Source: JAWVFM01 sp038237625
GTDB lineage: Bacteria > Actinomycetota > Thermoleophilia > Solirubrobacterales > 70-9
Reading direction: 5' to 3'
Length of the DNA stretch: 64,000 nucleotides
Assembly: GCA_038237625.1 (NCBI GenBank)
Contig: JBBRYM010000006.1
Location: 88,454-152,453, forward strand
Below are positions 26,154 to 35,700 of this stretch, in pieces. A model generated the notes under the pieces. That model ran no database searches and was not told the origin of the DNA. It saw nothing but the letters and a program-made list of their open reading frames with translations. The number at the start of each line of letters is the position of its first letter. Position 1 is the first letter of the stretch. The position numbers were made by a program, and so were the translations under genes.

Positions 26154-28034
26154 ATGACACGCAATCAGACGAGAACGCGGGCTATGGCTTTCGGGGCGGT
26201 AGCGCTCCTGTGGCTCGCAACGGGGACCCGGGCAGAAGGCGCTGGCAGCACATACAGGGTGCTGCAATGCGACCCCCTGAACGTCGGCTCGGCCGATGCC
26301 CAGAGCCGAGAGGTTCACCCATACAACGTCGCCCGCCATTGCTCGGACCCTGATCGCGCTCTCGAGGTGACAGATGTGTGGCGGGCGGATCAGGGCGACG
26401 AGGGTTCGTTCACCTGGTCGGCGCCGGCCCAAACGGGAATCGTTGGGGTGCACGCGGAGGCCAAGCTGCGGCGGGACAACGGGCATAAGGCCCGCCTGTA
26501 CATGGCTGACGGGCAACACAGGCAGACATTTGTGGTCGCCAACGGCGATGACAGCGGCGGGGTCTTTCGAGGCCAGAGCTGGCAGGGTCCTCCGCAGGAC
26601 GAGTTCGTCGCTGCGTTGCGATGCGAGGACGCGGGAGGTTGTCCCGCCTCGGGTGACGCGAAGACCTACGTTCGCTCGGTCAAGCTCACCGTCGCGGATT
26701 TCTCCGATCCGACCCTGAGCGTCGGCGGGGCACTGGCGGCGTCAGGTTGGCACCGCGGCTCCCAGCTACTGAGCTTCTCCGGTGACGACCAGGGTTCGGG
26801 CCTCGAGAGGCTGGACGTCCGCGTGAATGGATCAGAGCTCGGAAGCCCCGAGCAGGGTGCCTGCCCGGGCGTCATCCCCGCGACGCATACGGCTGCACGA
26901 CTGCGTCCCTGCACCGGCGGGATCTCCGGAAGCGTGTATCCCAGCTCCTCGGACCTCCCTTTCCATGACGGCGACAACACCCTCTCGGTCTGCGCGGACG
27001 ACTTCGCCGGCAATGGAACCTGCGACACGCGCACAGTCGCCGTGGACAACACACCGCCGACCCTCGTCTTCGCCAGTCAGCAAAATCCGGGCGACCCTGA
27101 GCTCATCCGAGCACTTGTCGGGGATCCCACGTCGGGCGTCTCCACGGGACAGATCCTCTACCGCCCTGCTGGAGCAGGCGACTGGACTCCACTTCCCACG
27201 CGGATTGTCGACGGTGAGTTGCGGGCCCGGGTGGACTCGACCGCGGTGCCCGCAGGGAGCTACGAGTTCGCAGCTCAGGCGGCGGATGTCGCCGGCAATG
27301 CGACCGTGACGACGCTGAGGGAGGACGGCCTGCCAATGGTGCTCGATTTCCCGCTCAAGGGACGAGTGCAGCTGACCGCGGCGCTTGCACATGGCGGTTC
27401 GAGGCGCGAGGTGATCCCCTACGGCAGGCGCTCATCTGTGCGCGGCCACCTCCGGGACGCCCGAGGGCACGCGGTGCGGGGGCAGAAGCTGACCGTGGTC
27501 GAGCATTACGGACAGGGAGCGCTGATTCGGAAACGCATTTCGCACGTGCGGACCAATCGGCACGGGCACTGGGGTCTGCGTTTGCCCGCGGGGCCATCGC
27601 GCCGTGTGTCCGTAGCCTACGCGGGAACACGTCGGTACCTGGATGCGAACGCTCGCGGCGGCCACCTGGTTGTGAAGTCGAAGGCGACGCTTCGGCCGTC
27701 TCGACGGCACGTCCCGGAGAAGAAGCGCGTGGTGTTTCGTGGGCACATCGCGCATAAGGGCGCTCGGATTCCCAACGGCGGGAAGCTTCTAGAGCTTCAG
27801 GTACGGTCGGCCCCGAAGACGTGGCATACGGTGAAGGAAGGCTTTCGGACTCGACCGAATGGGCACTACCGCATCGGCTACAAGTTCCAGCCGATCTACT
27901 GCTACGACGTGCGGTATCGCTTCCGCGTGAAGGTGGCGCGAGAAGGCGACTGGCCATACAAAGCGCCTTCGACGTCGAAGACGAAGAGGGTCACGGTGCT
28001 CGATCGAGTGCAGACGCCCAACTGCGGTGGCTGA
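26154..28034 (+). CDS. Large secreted protein with Ig-like domains
   Basis: 626 residues. The ATG at 26154 has a GGAGGA ribosome binding site; the frame is open further upstream, but that would overlap the sigma-factor gene. A signal peptide (AMAFGAVALLWLATGTRAEG) precedes at least two Ig-like domains seen by the pattern VDNTPPTLVF and SGLERLDVRVNGSE, and a basic C-terminal region of carboxypeptidase-regulatory-like strands (RGHLRDARGHAVRGQKLTVV). Such proteins are common surface proteins in this group of bacteria. It is the first gene of the cargo and probably an adhesin or wall-associated protein. Confidence 0.65.
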   Translation: MTRNQTRTRAMAFGAVALLWLATGTRAEGAGSTYRVLQCDPLNVGSADAQSREVHPYNVARHCSDPDRALEVTDVWRADQGDEGSFTWSAPAQTGIVGVHAEAKLRRDNGHKARLYMADGQHRQTFVVANGDDSGGVFRGQSWQGPPQDEFVAALRCEDAGGCPASGDAKTYVRSVKLTVADFSDPTLSVGGALAASGWHRGSQLLSFSGDDQGSGLERLDVRVNGSELGSPEQGACPGVIPATHTAARLRPCTGGISGSVYPSSSDLPFHDGDNTLSVCADDFAGNGTCDTRTVAVDNTPPTLVFASQQNPGDPELIRALVGDPTSGVSTGQILYRPAGAGDWTPLPTRIVDGELRARVDSTAVPAGSYEFAAQAADVAGNATVTTLREDGLPMVLDFPLKGRVQLTAALAHGGSRREVIPYGRRSSVRGHLRDARGHAVRGQKLTVVEHYGQGALIRKRISHVRTNRHGHWGLRLPAGPSRRVSVAYAGTRRYLDANARGGHLVVKSKATLRPSRRHVPEKKRVVFRGHIAHKGARIPNGGKLLELQVRSAPKTWHTVKEGFRTRPNGHYRIGYKFQPIYCYDVRYRFRVKVAREGDWPYKAPSTSKTKRVTVLDRVQTPNCGG

Positions 28035-28133
28035 AAGGACCGAACCGGCACGGCGCTCCGGGAGGGCGCCGCGCCGGGACTCAGGGTTAACTCCCGATAG
28101 AGGGCGTCCAGGGCGCGAGGAGAGGAGCGAGCA

Positions 28134-28757
28134 GTGGACATTCGCAAGCACCTGAGCTACGCAAACGTGACGGCGACACTTGCGCTTGCAGGCGTGGTCG
28201 GCGGCGGCGCCGCGTGGGCTGCCGGGGAGATTGGGTCGGGCAACATACGCAATAACAGCATTCGAAGCGCGGACCTCAAGAACCACAAGGCCGTCGGCGG
28301 ACGGGATGTGAGGCCGAACAGCCTCAAGGGGAAGCAGGTCGACGAGGCCGCGTTGAAGGCATCGGAGTTCGCGCCGCTCGGAAGCGACATCAGGCGAAAT
28401 TGCGATCCCTCTAGTGCGACATTTTTGGACTGTGCAACGACATCGGTCCGGCTGCGGCACCCAGGTCACCTCCTGCTGATAGGGGCAGGTGAGTTCGTGA
28501 GCAACGGCGGGCCGGCCAGCGTGCAATGCGGGATCGGCATCGACGGCGCAACTCCCTCGGAAGACGTTGTCTCGCCGGGCGAGTCTGCAACGGACAACAC
28601 GGACATAGGTGCCACTCAGGGCTTTTCAATCACCAGGGTGAGTGCACGATTGGGTGCGGGCACGCACCACGTCGCCCTGCAGTGCGCTCAGCCTTCGAGC
28701 GCAGACGGAGTGGTCCCGACGGCGGAGCTCACCGTGCTTGGCATCAACGGCGGCTGA
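28134..28757 (+). CDS. Secreted protein with NNSIRSADLKN repeat region
   Basis: 207 residues from a GTG start. A signal-like helix (VTATLALAGVVGGGAAWAAG) precedes the segment GSGNIRNNSIRSADLKNHK then VRPNSLKGKQVDEAALK, typical of a widespread secreted family in Thermoleophilia (recalled from family knowledge). The C-terminal 120 residues form a beta-rich domain with paired Cys. Function unknown. It is useful as a hint of the host lineage. Confidence 0.65.
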   Translation: MDIRKHLSYANVTATLALAGVVGGGAAWAAGEIGSGNIRNNSIRSADLKNHKAVGGRDVRPNSLKGKQVDEAALKASEFAPLGSDIRRNCDPSSATFLDCATTSVRLRHPGHLLLIGAGEFVSNGGPASVQCGIGIDGATPSEDVVSPGESATDNTDIGATQGFSITRVSARLGAGTHHVALQCAQPSSADGVVPTAELTVLGINGG

Positions 28758-29004
28758 GTTCTCTTGTCCTGGGTCCAAGCGATCCCAGCCATAGGGCTCG
28801 GAATATTGATTCTCGGAGGATTCGCCCTTCGGTCTTGAGCGGTCTCCAGCGGAGTTTGGGATCCGCGCGATCGGCGCCTCAACGCGGCAGTGGATCCAAG
28901 CCCAGGCCCCGAATCTGGCTGTATAAGCGGCCCTGCTGGGTGGGCTTTCGAACCCCGACGTTCAAGCGCAGGTCGCCCGTTTATGGAATCGGGCGAGGAC
29001 TAGG

Positions 29005-30057
29005 TGTAGTTCCTCACCACGTTGTTCATCCGGGCCTCCTTGGAGGCTGGGGGTGTCGAAACCACCCAGTCCAAGGAGGACACCGAATGAAGCTCCACGC
29101 TAACGCCCGCACCTGTCCGAAAAGCCGCCGCCTGCTGGTCAGCAGAGTCCTCGAGGAAGGCTGGTCGCTGGCGGCGGCGGCCGAGGCCGCCGGCGTCAGC
29201 GAGCGCAGCGCTCGCAAGTGGGTCGCCCGCTTTCGCGCCGAGGGCGAGGCCGGCCTTGTTGATCGAAGCTCGGCACCAAGGCGTCGGCCGACGCAGCTGC
29301 CGGCAAGCACGGTCAAGGCAATCGAGTCCCTGCGGCGGCTGCGGATGACCGCCGCCGAGATCGCCGAGGTCCTCGGCCTGGCGCTCTCGACGGTCTCCAG
29401 GTGGCTAAAGCGAATCGGCCTCGGCAAGCGCTCTCGCCTTGATCCGCCCGAGCCGCCCAACCGCTACGAGCGAGCGCGTCCCGGCGAGCTCGTCCACGTC
29501 GACGTCAAGAAGCTTGGGCGGATCTCGAAGAGAGGCGCCGGTCACCGGGTCCTCGGCCATCGCAAGAGCCAGTTCACGGTCGGCTCCCGGGGCCTTGGCG
29601 CCACCGACTGGGAGTTCGTCCACGTCTGCGTCAACGACGCCACCCGGTTGGCCTATGCGGAGGTCCTCGCCGATGAGCGTGGCGAGACCGCCGCGGGCTT
29701 TCTGCGGCGCGCCTGCAAGTGGTTTCGCTCGATGGGGGTGACGGTCGAGCGAGTGATGAGCGACAACGGCTCCTGCTACCGCTCCACCGTGCACGTCGTC
29801 GCCTCCCGCGAACTCGGGCTAAGGCACCTGTTCACCCAGCCCTACAGGCCGCGGACCAACGGCAAGGCCGAGCGCTTCATCCAAACGCTGCAGAACCGCT
29901 GGGCCTACGGCGCCATCTACGGCAGCTCCGCGGAGCGCACCAGGGCGCTACCGGGATGGCTCACCCATTACAACTTCACCCGACGTCATGGCTCCCTCGG
30001 CCACCGGCCGCCCGCAGCTCGGCTTGCCGAGCTGGAACAACGTCATGGGTAGCTACA
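29005..30057 (+). mobile_element. Intact IS481-family insertion sequence
   Basis: 1053 bp with imperfect terminal repeats starting TGTAG (TGTAGTTCCTCACCACGTTG on the left; the right end, reversed, is TGTAGCTACCCATGACGTTG). It is flanked by the 6-bp direct duplication ACTAGG at 28999-29004 and 30058-30063. The transposase is complete. The clean duplication and open frame indicate a recent insertion. The other full-length copy in the window (7913-8961) is also flanked by a site containing CTAG. Confidence 0.9.
29087..30052 (+). CDS. IS481-family DDE transposase
   Basis: 321 residues from the ATG at 29087. Two N-terminal helix-turn-helix domains (LAAAAEAAGVSERSARKWVA and MTAAEIAEVLGLALSTVSRW) are followed by the DDE core: VHVDVKKLGR (first Asp), FVHVCVNDATRLAYAEV, RVMSDNGSCYRS (second Asp) and PRTNGKAERFIQ (Glu). 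A GGAGGACACCGA leader precedes the start. The frame is intact from end to end, so it is probably active. Confidence 0.93.
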   Translation: MKLHANARTCPKSRRLLVSRVLEEGWSLAAAAEAAGVSERSARKWVARFRAEGEAGLVDRSSAPRRRPTQLPASTVKAIESLRRLRMTAAEIAEVLGLALSTVSRWLKRIGLGKRSRLDPPEPPNRYERARPGELVHVDVKKLGRISKRGAGHRVLGHRKSQFTVGSRGLGATDWEFVHVCVNDATRLAYAEVLADERGETAAGFLRRACKWFRSMGVTVERVMSDNGSCYRSTVHVVASRELGLRHLFTQPYRPRTNGKAERFIQTLQNRWAYGAIYGSSAERTRALPGWLTHYNFTRRHGSLGHRPPAARLAELEQRHG

Positions 30058-30058
30058 A

Positions 30059-30240
30059 CTAGGTCGTGGAGCTAGCGTCAGTCTCAGCACTTGTTTTGGA
30101 CGGGGGCTCAGGTCCATCGATCAAGCGGAAGACCTCTTCGATGGTCGATTTGAGCTCTCCTGAATCCGCCAAGCGCTGGGCTGCGGCGTATGCGCCTCCC
30201 CTACAAACCTGCTCCCTCGCTGCGTGATCGAAAGGGCGGG
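30059..30240 (-). CDS. Possible small ORF abutting the IS481 target site
   Basis: The minus strand reads FDHAAREQVCRGGAYAAAQR then LADSGELKSTIEEVFRLIDG and ends in TAG inside the ACTAGG target duplication. The composition is protein-like and helical, but no start codon is found before about 30260, so it is a fragment or has an unusual start. The insertion did not change its stop. Confidence 0.25.
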
Positions 30241-30502
30241 CTATGCTCTGTCTCCTCTGACCCTCTCGGTTGTTATCTGGATCATGCCACCGCTAGCGGG
30301 CCTGCTCCTTAGGCGGTGGTGGGTGGCGCTCCTGCCGATCGTGCTTAGGCCGCTTTTTGAAATCGGCCTCAACGATGGTTGGTGGGGGTGCTGTGGAGCC
30401 GGCGAGAACTGGCAATTCTGGACCGAGGTCTACACGGTCGTTGGTCTTGTTACGACGCTGGCTGCGGTCGCCCTTGGTCGGGCGCTCGCTTCTCGCGCCT
30501 GA
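30224..30502 (+). CDS. Small membrane protein, unknown
   Basis: 92 residues from a GTG start, with three hydrophobic helices (LTLSVVIWIMPPLAGLLL, WWVALLPIVLRPLFEIGL, VYTVVGLVTTLAAVALGRAL) and two Trp/Cys-rich turns (GWWGCCGAGENW). No family is recognised and no good ribosome binding site is seen. Confidence 0.5.
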   Translation: MIERAGYALSPLTLSVVIWIMPPLAGLLLRRWWVALLPIVLRPLFEIGLNDGWWGCCGAGENWQFWTEVYTVVGLVTTLAAVALGRALASRA

Positions 30503-30589
30503 CTTCAGTTCGCGAAGCCGCGTGACCCGCGCCTTGCGTCCACCGTAAGTAGAGGGGCCTTCGTCGGTTCTCGCGAAGCCTCACACCTT

Positions 30590-31333
30590 GTGACTTTTCG
30601 TGCTAACCTGAGCGCCGAGGGGCCTGAGCTGCGACTTCATTCGAATAGGGTCTTCGGGGCATGCATGACTATCGGAGTCTGTGGACTTGTTGCCGCCGGA
30701 ACGCGCCTGAGCCATAGCACGGCGCAGAGCACCGTCCAAGTTCCGGTGCCGCGTGTATCCGATCAAGTTTTTAGCAGCACGACCGATCGACAAACGACCC
30801 GCACCAAGATGGGCTGCACCCCTGGAAGCCAGCCGACAAACTTTGCGGCGTACTCACTCGGGCGGAGCTTCAATGGCCTGCCACTTATGGCGATTCTGCG
30901 CCGCTGTGATCTCCCTCAGGCATCGCAGCCGACCCGGGCGAATTACCTGTCCTACATCTATGGAGATTGCGTTTCCGGAAGCGACCAGGGATGTCAGCCT
31001 CCGCTTGAAGTTCAGACTTGGCCAGCTTGTGAACGCAGCCTCGCCAGCTACGCGAGTAATGAGATTCCGAGCCTCGATCCGCCGGCAAACGACTCTGCTG
31101 CTCGGGTTGCGGTGTTCGATGGCGGCAATCGCACCGAGGTTTACACCGACAGATCGACCGTCGTGATCTTTGGCACTGACCCGGGCGAGGTAAAAGCAGC
31201 GGCTGCATCGCTAATTCCTAACCCGCCAAACCTTGCGCCCAACACCGCTGTAGCGAGCAGTGGCCAGGCTCCATCGAGCCTTCCAGCGCCTGCTCCAGGA
31301 TCACTGACCGGAACGCTTTCTTGCATCAGCTAA
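30590..31333 (+). CDS. Secreted hypothetical protein
   Basis: 247 residues from a GTG start; an internal ATG at 30665 would begin just before the hydrophobic helix (MTIGVCGLVAAG) and may be the true start. The mature part has paired Cys and the segments YSLGRSFNGLPLMAILRRCD and PPLEVQTWPACER, a pattern I associate with small exported proteins of Thermoleophilia. A Pro/Ala-rich C-terminal tail follows. It overlaps the next gene by 13 bases. Function unknown. Confidence 0.55.
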   Translation: MTFRANLSAEGPELRLHSNRVFGACMTIGVCGLVAAGTRLSHSTAQSTVQVPVPRVSDQVFSSTTDRQTTRTKMGCTPGSQPTNFAAYSLGRSFNGLPLMAILRRCDLPQASQPTRANYLSYIYGDCVSGSDQGCQPPLEVQTWPACERSLASYASNEIPSLDPPANDSAARVAVFDGGNRTEVYTDRSTVVIFGTDPGEVKAAAASLIPNPPNLAPNTAVASSGQAPSSLPAPAPGSLTGTLSCIS

Positions 31334-31974
31334 CAGATAGATCCCGCACGCGCCTAGTGCTTGGGCTCGCCGTGGCGATCTTTGGGAGCCTGGCGTTCGC
31401 CGGTGCGTCTTCAGCTGATTTTCCCACTTTCTCTCATGCCTATACCCAGCGGACTGGTGGTGATTGCCAAAACGACGGCAGTGATCCGGTTGACGCCCTG
31501 TATTACGACCATGGTGGCGCGACGAACGCGACGACTGTCACCGCGAACGCCACTGGATGGAACCACAATTCTGGCGATCCGCAGTGGCTCAGCGTGCATG
31601 CTGCTAACGGCGGATACAACTGCCATTTGATGGACTATCAAAATGCTTCTGCGGGCGATCTGCATATTACGCGCTATCACATTCGCATTTGGGGAATACC
31701 AGGATCGCCTCCCGACAACCACAAGAGCGTCGGGGATGCGCACCACGAACGGATCGTGCCCGAAGACGGGTGCGGTGACTCGGTGTACCCGAACGGACAC
31801 TCTGCCGACGGCAGCGGTTTTGATGAAGGCCGAGAGGAGCTAGGTAGACAATTCATCGCTGACGGCTTCCGAGTGACGGAAGACATTTGGGGCAACACTG
31901 CCAACTTCAAGCAGTGCGATGGCCAGTTTGCGGGGAGCAACGGCGTTGGGGTACAAATACAGCTCCCAATTTAG
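31321..31974 (+). CDS. Secreted hypothetical protein with DHGG and HHE motifs
   Basis: 217 residues from a TTG start overlapping the previous gene, or 204 from GTG at 31360. It has a signal peptide (LGLAVAIFGSLAFAGASSA). The mature part contains DALYYDHGGATNATTVTANA, YHIRIWGIPGSPPDNHKSVG and DAHHERIVPEDGCGDSVYPN, with conserved-looking His and Asp residues that could form a metal or catalytic site. I do not recognise the family. The overlap with the upstream gene suggests the two act together outside the cell. Confidence 0.6.
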   Translation: MHQLTDRSRTRLVLGLAVAIFGSLAFAGASSADFPTFSHAYTQRTGGDCQNDGSDPVDALYYDHGGATNATTVTANATGWNHNSGDPQWLSVHAANGGYNCHLMDYQNASAGDLHITRYHIRIWGIPGSPPDNHKSVGDAHHERIVPEDGCGDSVYPNGHSADGSGFDEGREELGRQFIADGFRVTEDIWGNTANFKQCDGQFAGSNGVGVQIQLPI

Positions 31975-32085
31975 TCGCGACGGTCGAGACCGGCTACTTG
32001 ACTTGAAACCTGAGCGACCGCTCGTCACGAGTTGCTGTCCCCCCCCGTCGCGGTCTATCTGCATGACGCCGCGGCCTGATCAATC

Positions 32086-32469
32086 ATGCGGCGGATGTTT
32101 ATCTGCGCCTGTGCGATCGCGTTAATCGGTGCGGGTGCCTCTGGCTGCGGAGGATCATCCAACCCTCGGGCCGCGATCACGGGGGTTGTAAATGACTATT
32201 TCGCTGCTCTCGCGTCAAACGACTTCGGGCGGGCATGCGATGATCTTGTGCAGTCCATTGCGTTCGATAGAGCACCAAACAAACGTGATGTATGTGCAAC
32301 CAGAATGAAACGTATCTTTGGGCGGCCCGGACGATCTGAACCCTCATCCGATCACGCGGTGGTGGGGATCATGGTAAACGGACGGACGGCGTTCGCGACT
32401 CTCGCGGATGGCGGCTACATTCAGGTCAAGGAGTCCGAAGGTCGCTGGTTAGTGGATCTAATCTCCTAG
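32086..32469 (+). CDS. Small lipoprotein with an NTF2-like domain
   Basis: 127 residues. The signal peptide ends in a lipobox (GAGASGC, Cys near residue 21). The mature part (AAITGVVNDYFAALASNDFG then RACDDLV...) fits the compact alpha-beta fold of NTF2-like/DUF4878-type lipoproteins. Ends GRWLVDLIS. It probably sits on the outer face of the membrane; no partner is known. Confidence 0.6.
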   Translation: MRRMFICACAIALIGAGASGCGGSSNPRAAITGVVNDYFAALASNDFGRACDDLVQSIAFDRAPNKRDVCATRMKRIFGRPGRSEPSSDHAVVGIMVNGRTAFATLADGGYIQVKESEGRWLVDLIS

Positions 32470-32670
32470 ACAGGACCGGTTCCGTACCGGTGTCGGTCAG
32501 CGGAGAACGGCGTTGCCGCTCACGCAATCGACCGAGCGCTCCTTTCCGGGCCTCGTTGCTAATTCAACCGCTCCGCTGGATGAGATCCTCCGCCGGGCGG
32601 TTGAGGGACCGTCGGGATCTGGGAGATCCCGCTGACGGAGCTAACGATGGTGTGAGCAGGGGCCGATGTT

Positions 32671-32698
32671 TTGATAAAGTCAACACCCAGAGTATCAT
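32671..32698 (+). promoter_or_regulatory. Promoter of the large cargo gene, probably leaderless
   Basis: TTGATA (32671-32676) and TATCAT (32693-32698), spaced by 16 bases, form a good -35/-10 pair. Only 6 bases separate the -10 box from the ATG at 32705, so transcription should start at or next to the start codon. No Shine-Dalgarno sequence is present, which agrees. The repeat TGATA...TATCA across the two boxes could also be an operator. Confidence 0.65.
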
Positions 32699-32704
32699 CG
32701 CTTT

Positions 32705-35700
32705 ATGGATGTAGGTGACGCTGCGGGCCGATACCTGAACGTTCGGGAAACCGCCCGGCGGCTCGAAGTGCACGAAAACACGGTCAGAAGTTGGGCGCGT
32801 CGCGGCATCCTCCCAACGGCCAAGGTCCCAGGCTCTCGCTTCCACCGGTTCGATGTCCGCGATGTCGAGCGACTTGAGCGGCAGCGGGGTGCGCCGGTTG
32901 CCTCTCTCGAAGATGAACGCCGCACGATCGGACCCGAGCTCGTCGACGCGACGCAGCTGAGCCAATGGGCGACGACACGAGAGGCTCAAGCAAGGTTTCC
33001 TGAACTAGTCCGACGTCTCCTTGTGGCCACGCCTGGCGTCACGAACATTTCGGTCCGTGCGGGGGAGGGCGTCGCAGCGCCCGGTTGGGATGGGCGTGCC
33101 GACTCGGTTGGCAGCGCGTACCTACCACCTGGCCCACTTTTTATCGAGTTAGGGGTGGGCGCCCGACCCAAACAGAAGGCCGACGACGACTACGAGAAGC
33201 GTCGTGGCAATCCCCTGGGGGCCGCCTCGGAGGATGCGATCTTCATCTTCGTCACCCCACGGCGCTGGCCCGGCGGCAACGCGTGGGCCGATGCTCGCCG
33301 GATCGAAGCTAGCTTCGCCGATGTCCGAGTGCTCGATGCGGATGATCTCGAAGGCTGGCTTCAGGCCACTCCAGCCGTCCACTATTGGATCTCCGAGCAT
33401 CTCGGGCGGAGGCCCCGCGACGCGGAGACTTTGGATCGATGGTGGTCCCGCTTCCGGGCGCAAACAGATCCCATCCTTCCTCGCGACCTGTTCCTTGCCG
33501 GACGCGGCGACCATAGGAAGGCGCTTGAGGACTTCGTCGCGGGGCCCGCGAATGTCCTATCGCTCCAAGCCGACTGGCGCGACGACGCGATCGCCTTCAC
33601 GGCGGCGGCGATTGAAGCCATGTCAACCGACGAGGCAAAGCCCGTTCAGTCGCCGCTGACCGTCGCATCCGCAGAGGTCTGGGACCGCGTGGTCGCTCAG
33701 CCGGGACGGATGTTGCTACTCCCCTTGGTTGAGAATGTTGACATTCCGAACGCCCTAGCGCACGGGCACCACGTCTTGGTCCCGGTCGGCCGCGACCAAC
33801 TTGTGCGTGGCAGAACCATCGAGCTATCCCGTCCACAAAGGCTCGCCGCCGGTCAGGCGCTGGAGTCGGCGGGAATCGATTCCGACAGGTCCTACCACCT
33901 CGCCGCACTGGCCCGTCGCAGCATGCCGTCTCTCATCCGAAGGCTGGCGCGAGATCCCCGGCTTGCCCAGCCTCCTTGGTCTCATTCCCCGACGGCGGAC
34001 GTTTTGGCCCCACTCGCCCTCGTCGGAGCTTGGACGACAAGCGAGGACGATCTCGCAGTTGTAAAGGAAGTAACCGACGCAGAGTGGCCGCTCGTTGAGC
34101 GCACCCTGAACCGCTGGCGAGCAGCGGCTGATCGGCCGTTTGTTCGCTCCGGCGGCGAGTGGCACATTGCCTCTGGAGACGAGGCGCTCCTCCTATTGCG
34201 AGACAGCCTCACAACGGGCGATCTCCAGCGCTGGGCGGCGGCGGCCAAGGACGTCTTGCTTGAGAGCGACCCGACCCTCTCTCTAGAACCACAGGAGCGC
34301 CCGATGGCAAGCGTCAAAGGGATTGCGCGCAGATATTCTTCGACTCTGCGCCGCGGGCTCGCCGACGGAATCGCGTCGCTCGGATCGTCGGATAACGCGG
34401 CGCTCTCCGATGGCATGACTGGCCCTGAGCACGCTCACCTCGTTGTGCGCGACTTGCTCCGCAAGGCCAATGCCGAGGCGTCCGCGCGAACCTGGCAGTC
34501 GCTAGCCGACGTGCTTCCGCTACTCGCTGAGGCAGCCCCGGACGTTTTCCTTGACGCAATGAACGAAGACCTCGAGCGGGACGAGCCGCTGCTAGCCGAA
34601 ATGTTCCAGGACCGAGACCAAGACTCTGCGATGTTCAGTTCATCTCCTCATACCGGACTCCTCTGGGCTCTAGAGGGTCTGTGCTGGTCACCGAACCATC
34701 TCTTCCAAGCGTCTTACGTCCTCGCCCGACTCCAAGAGGTCGATCCCGGTGGCCGGCTAGCCAACCGCCCGCTGGAAAGCCTGCGCAACGTCTTCGTGGG
34801 CTGGATTCGCCACACGGGCGCCCCTCTCGAAACCAAAATGCGTGCGGTCGAGCAAATCTGTCGGCGGGTGCCTACGACCGGATGGCAACTCCTCGTGGCT
34901 ATTTGGCCGAGTTCTCACGGTACCTCGTCCCCCCCTAGCTCGCCTCGGCATCGCGACTGGAAGCCCGAGAGCCGAGGGGTTGCGATTGGAGATTGGGTCG
35001 AGTACGTCGAACATCTCGTCACCCTGGCTATTGAACTGGCGGGGGATGATGGGGAGCGCTGGGCAGAGCTGGCGACACGTCTCGGCCCGCTCCCGCCCCG
35101 CTCTCGCACCCAGGTGCTCGACGCCATCGAGAGCTACGCGATGCACCAGCCCCTCGATGCCGAACAACGCCTGGGACTCTGGGATGCGATTCAGAAGGAG
35201 GTAGCGCGCCATCGACGCTTCCCCGAAGCGGACTGGTCGATGGTTGATGCACCGCTCGCGCGGCTGCAGACGATTGCCGATCGCATCCAGCCCGAGCAGA
35301 GTTCCAGGTTCGGTTACCTCTTTGACTGGCGTCCGGATCTCCCGGAAGTGGATGACGCTGACTACCAGGCCTACGAGGAAAAGCTGCTCGAACTTCGCAC
35401 TCGCGCCGTTCAGGAAACGCTCAACGAAGCCTCCATCGATGGGCTGCGCGACCTCGCAGAGAGAAGCAAAGCTCCAGGCCAGCTGGGCTGGGTCCTCGGA
35501 ATGGTTGCGCCTGAGGACCTGACGTCGCAGCTACTTGCATGGCTTGACTCGGAAAATCCGAAGCTCCGCGAGGTAGCCGCGAGCTGGGCTCAGCGAAAGC
35601 TTGGGGCGCCCGGAATGACATGGCTGCGTGAAGCGTTGGACTTCCCTGAAATGAGGTCTCAGGAGCGGCGGATCATCCTGGCCCTTCAGGCGCCTGCAAC

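Noticed and set aside
28930..28970. tRNA-like TTCGAACCCC near the intact IS481
   Set aside because: No acceptor or anticodon arm can be built around it.
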